A stretch of 6,172 nucleotides of DNA from an uncultured Prevotella sp. (lineage in GTDB: Bacteria; Bacteroidota; Bacteroidia; Bacteroidales; Bacteroidaceae). The stretch lies in assembly GCA_900319895.1 (NCBI GenBank), contig ONQK01000139.1:1-6172 (forward strand), read 5' to 3'. The translations under genes were made by a program, and so were the position numbers. The notes under the pieces are model-generated. The model was given only the letters and a program-made list of their open reading frames with translations, was not told the DNA's origin and made no database searches. Below, one piece after another: positions 6,064 through 6,172 of this stretch. How positions within the stretch are numbered: position 1 is the first letter of the stretch; the number at the start of each line of letters is the position of its first letter.

Positions 6064-6172
6064 CTTCGCCAATGCCACGATGACTGGCGTGACCGTCACG
6101 ACCTATCCCTATGTGATGTGGGTCAACCCCAACAGCAAGTCCGTCAGCGGAAACTACTACTCGGGCACCATC
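5924..6172 (+). pseudogene. Displaced 3' part of the BspA-like gene, running off the right edge
   Basis: In the frame one base ahead of the BspA-like start, positions 5933-6172 read as 80 codons without a stop. The product is protein-like, with alternating hydrophobic and polar residues and many Y, T and V: KQYLVVNSAQTGDVDLYGK, then TVTYSYYTECASPDFANATM, then VSGNYYSGTI at the edge. Codons end mostly in C or G. The frame is open upstream only to 5867 and has no convincing start (the ATG at 5918 gives MLACAARTAD, a poor N terminus). It is therefore most simply the continuation of the upstream gene, displaced by one extra base or joined by recombination. Hand-counted GC is about 60% here against about 46% in 5521-5930. 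I do not recognise the domain; it looks like an extracellular beta-rich segment. The left boundary is approximate. Confidence 0.55.

Noticed and set aside
1..6172. CRISPR array, tRNA, rRNA, insertion sequence or phage gene
   Set aside because: No regularly spaced repeats, no recognisable RNA gene and no transposase or integrase were seen on either strand.

Overview
The window looks like a piece of a Bacteroidales chromosome, most likely Prevotella or a close relative. Three things point there. Two promoters carry the Bacteroidetes -7 element TAnnTTTG. The start codons sit in A/T-rich leaders without a good Shine-Dalgarno sequence. The last gene is a secreted BspA-type leucine-rich-repeat protein, a class abundant in Prevotella and Bacteroides. 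The genus is inference; no rRNA or marker gene is present.

Layout: positions 1-269 hold no credible gene. They contain a polypurine tract (51-149, one pyrimidine in 99 nt) flanked by a near-perfect 14-nt direct repeat, then a textbook Bacteroidetes promoter (216-247) with a small perfect inverted repeat over its -7/start region. Positions 270-5292 are one four-gene operon on the + strand, with gaps of 15, 26 and 8 nt: a TolC-family outer-membrane channel, a HlyD/YbhG-type periplasmic adaptor, and two different ABC-2-type inner-membrane permeases. Positions 5293-5496 are a gap with no visible terminator hairpin, a second TAnnTTTG element and two tiny overlapping leader reading frames. From 5497 to the right edge lies the start of a secreted BspA-like protein. 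Its frame breaks around 5915-5945, where base composition also changes; a different open frame then runs off the window.

Function: the four-gene operon would build an envelope-spanning efflux or secretion machine. The two permeases would pair as a heterodimer in the inner membrane, the adaptor would bridge the periplasm and the TolC-like protein would form the exit duct. It resembles the E. coli ybhGFSR and yhiI-rbbA-yhhJ sets, but no ATP-binding subunit is encoded in the window and neither permease carries one. The substrate cannot be read from sequence.

Points most worth a second look are the ATPase-less efflux operon, the frame and composition break in the BspA-like gene, and the polypurine tract and operator-like repeat upstream of the efflux promoter.
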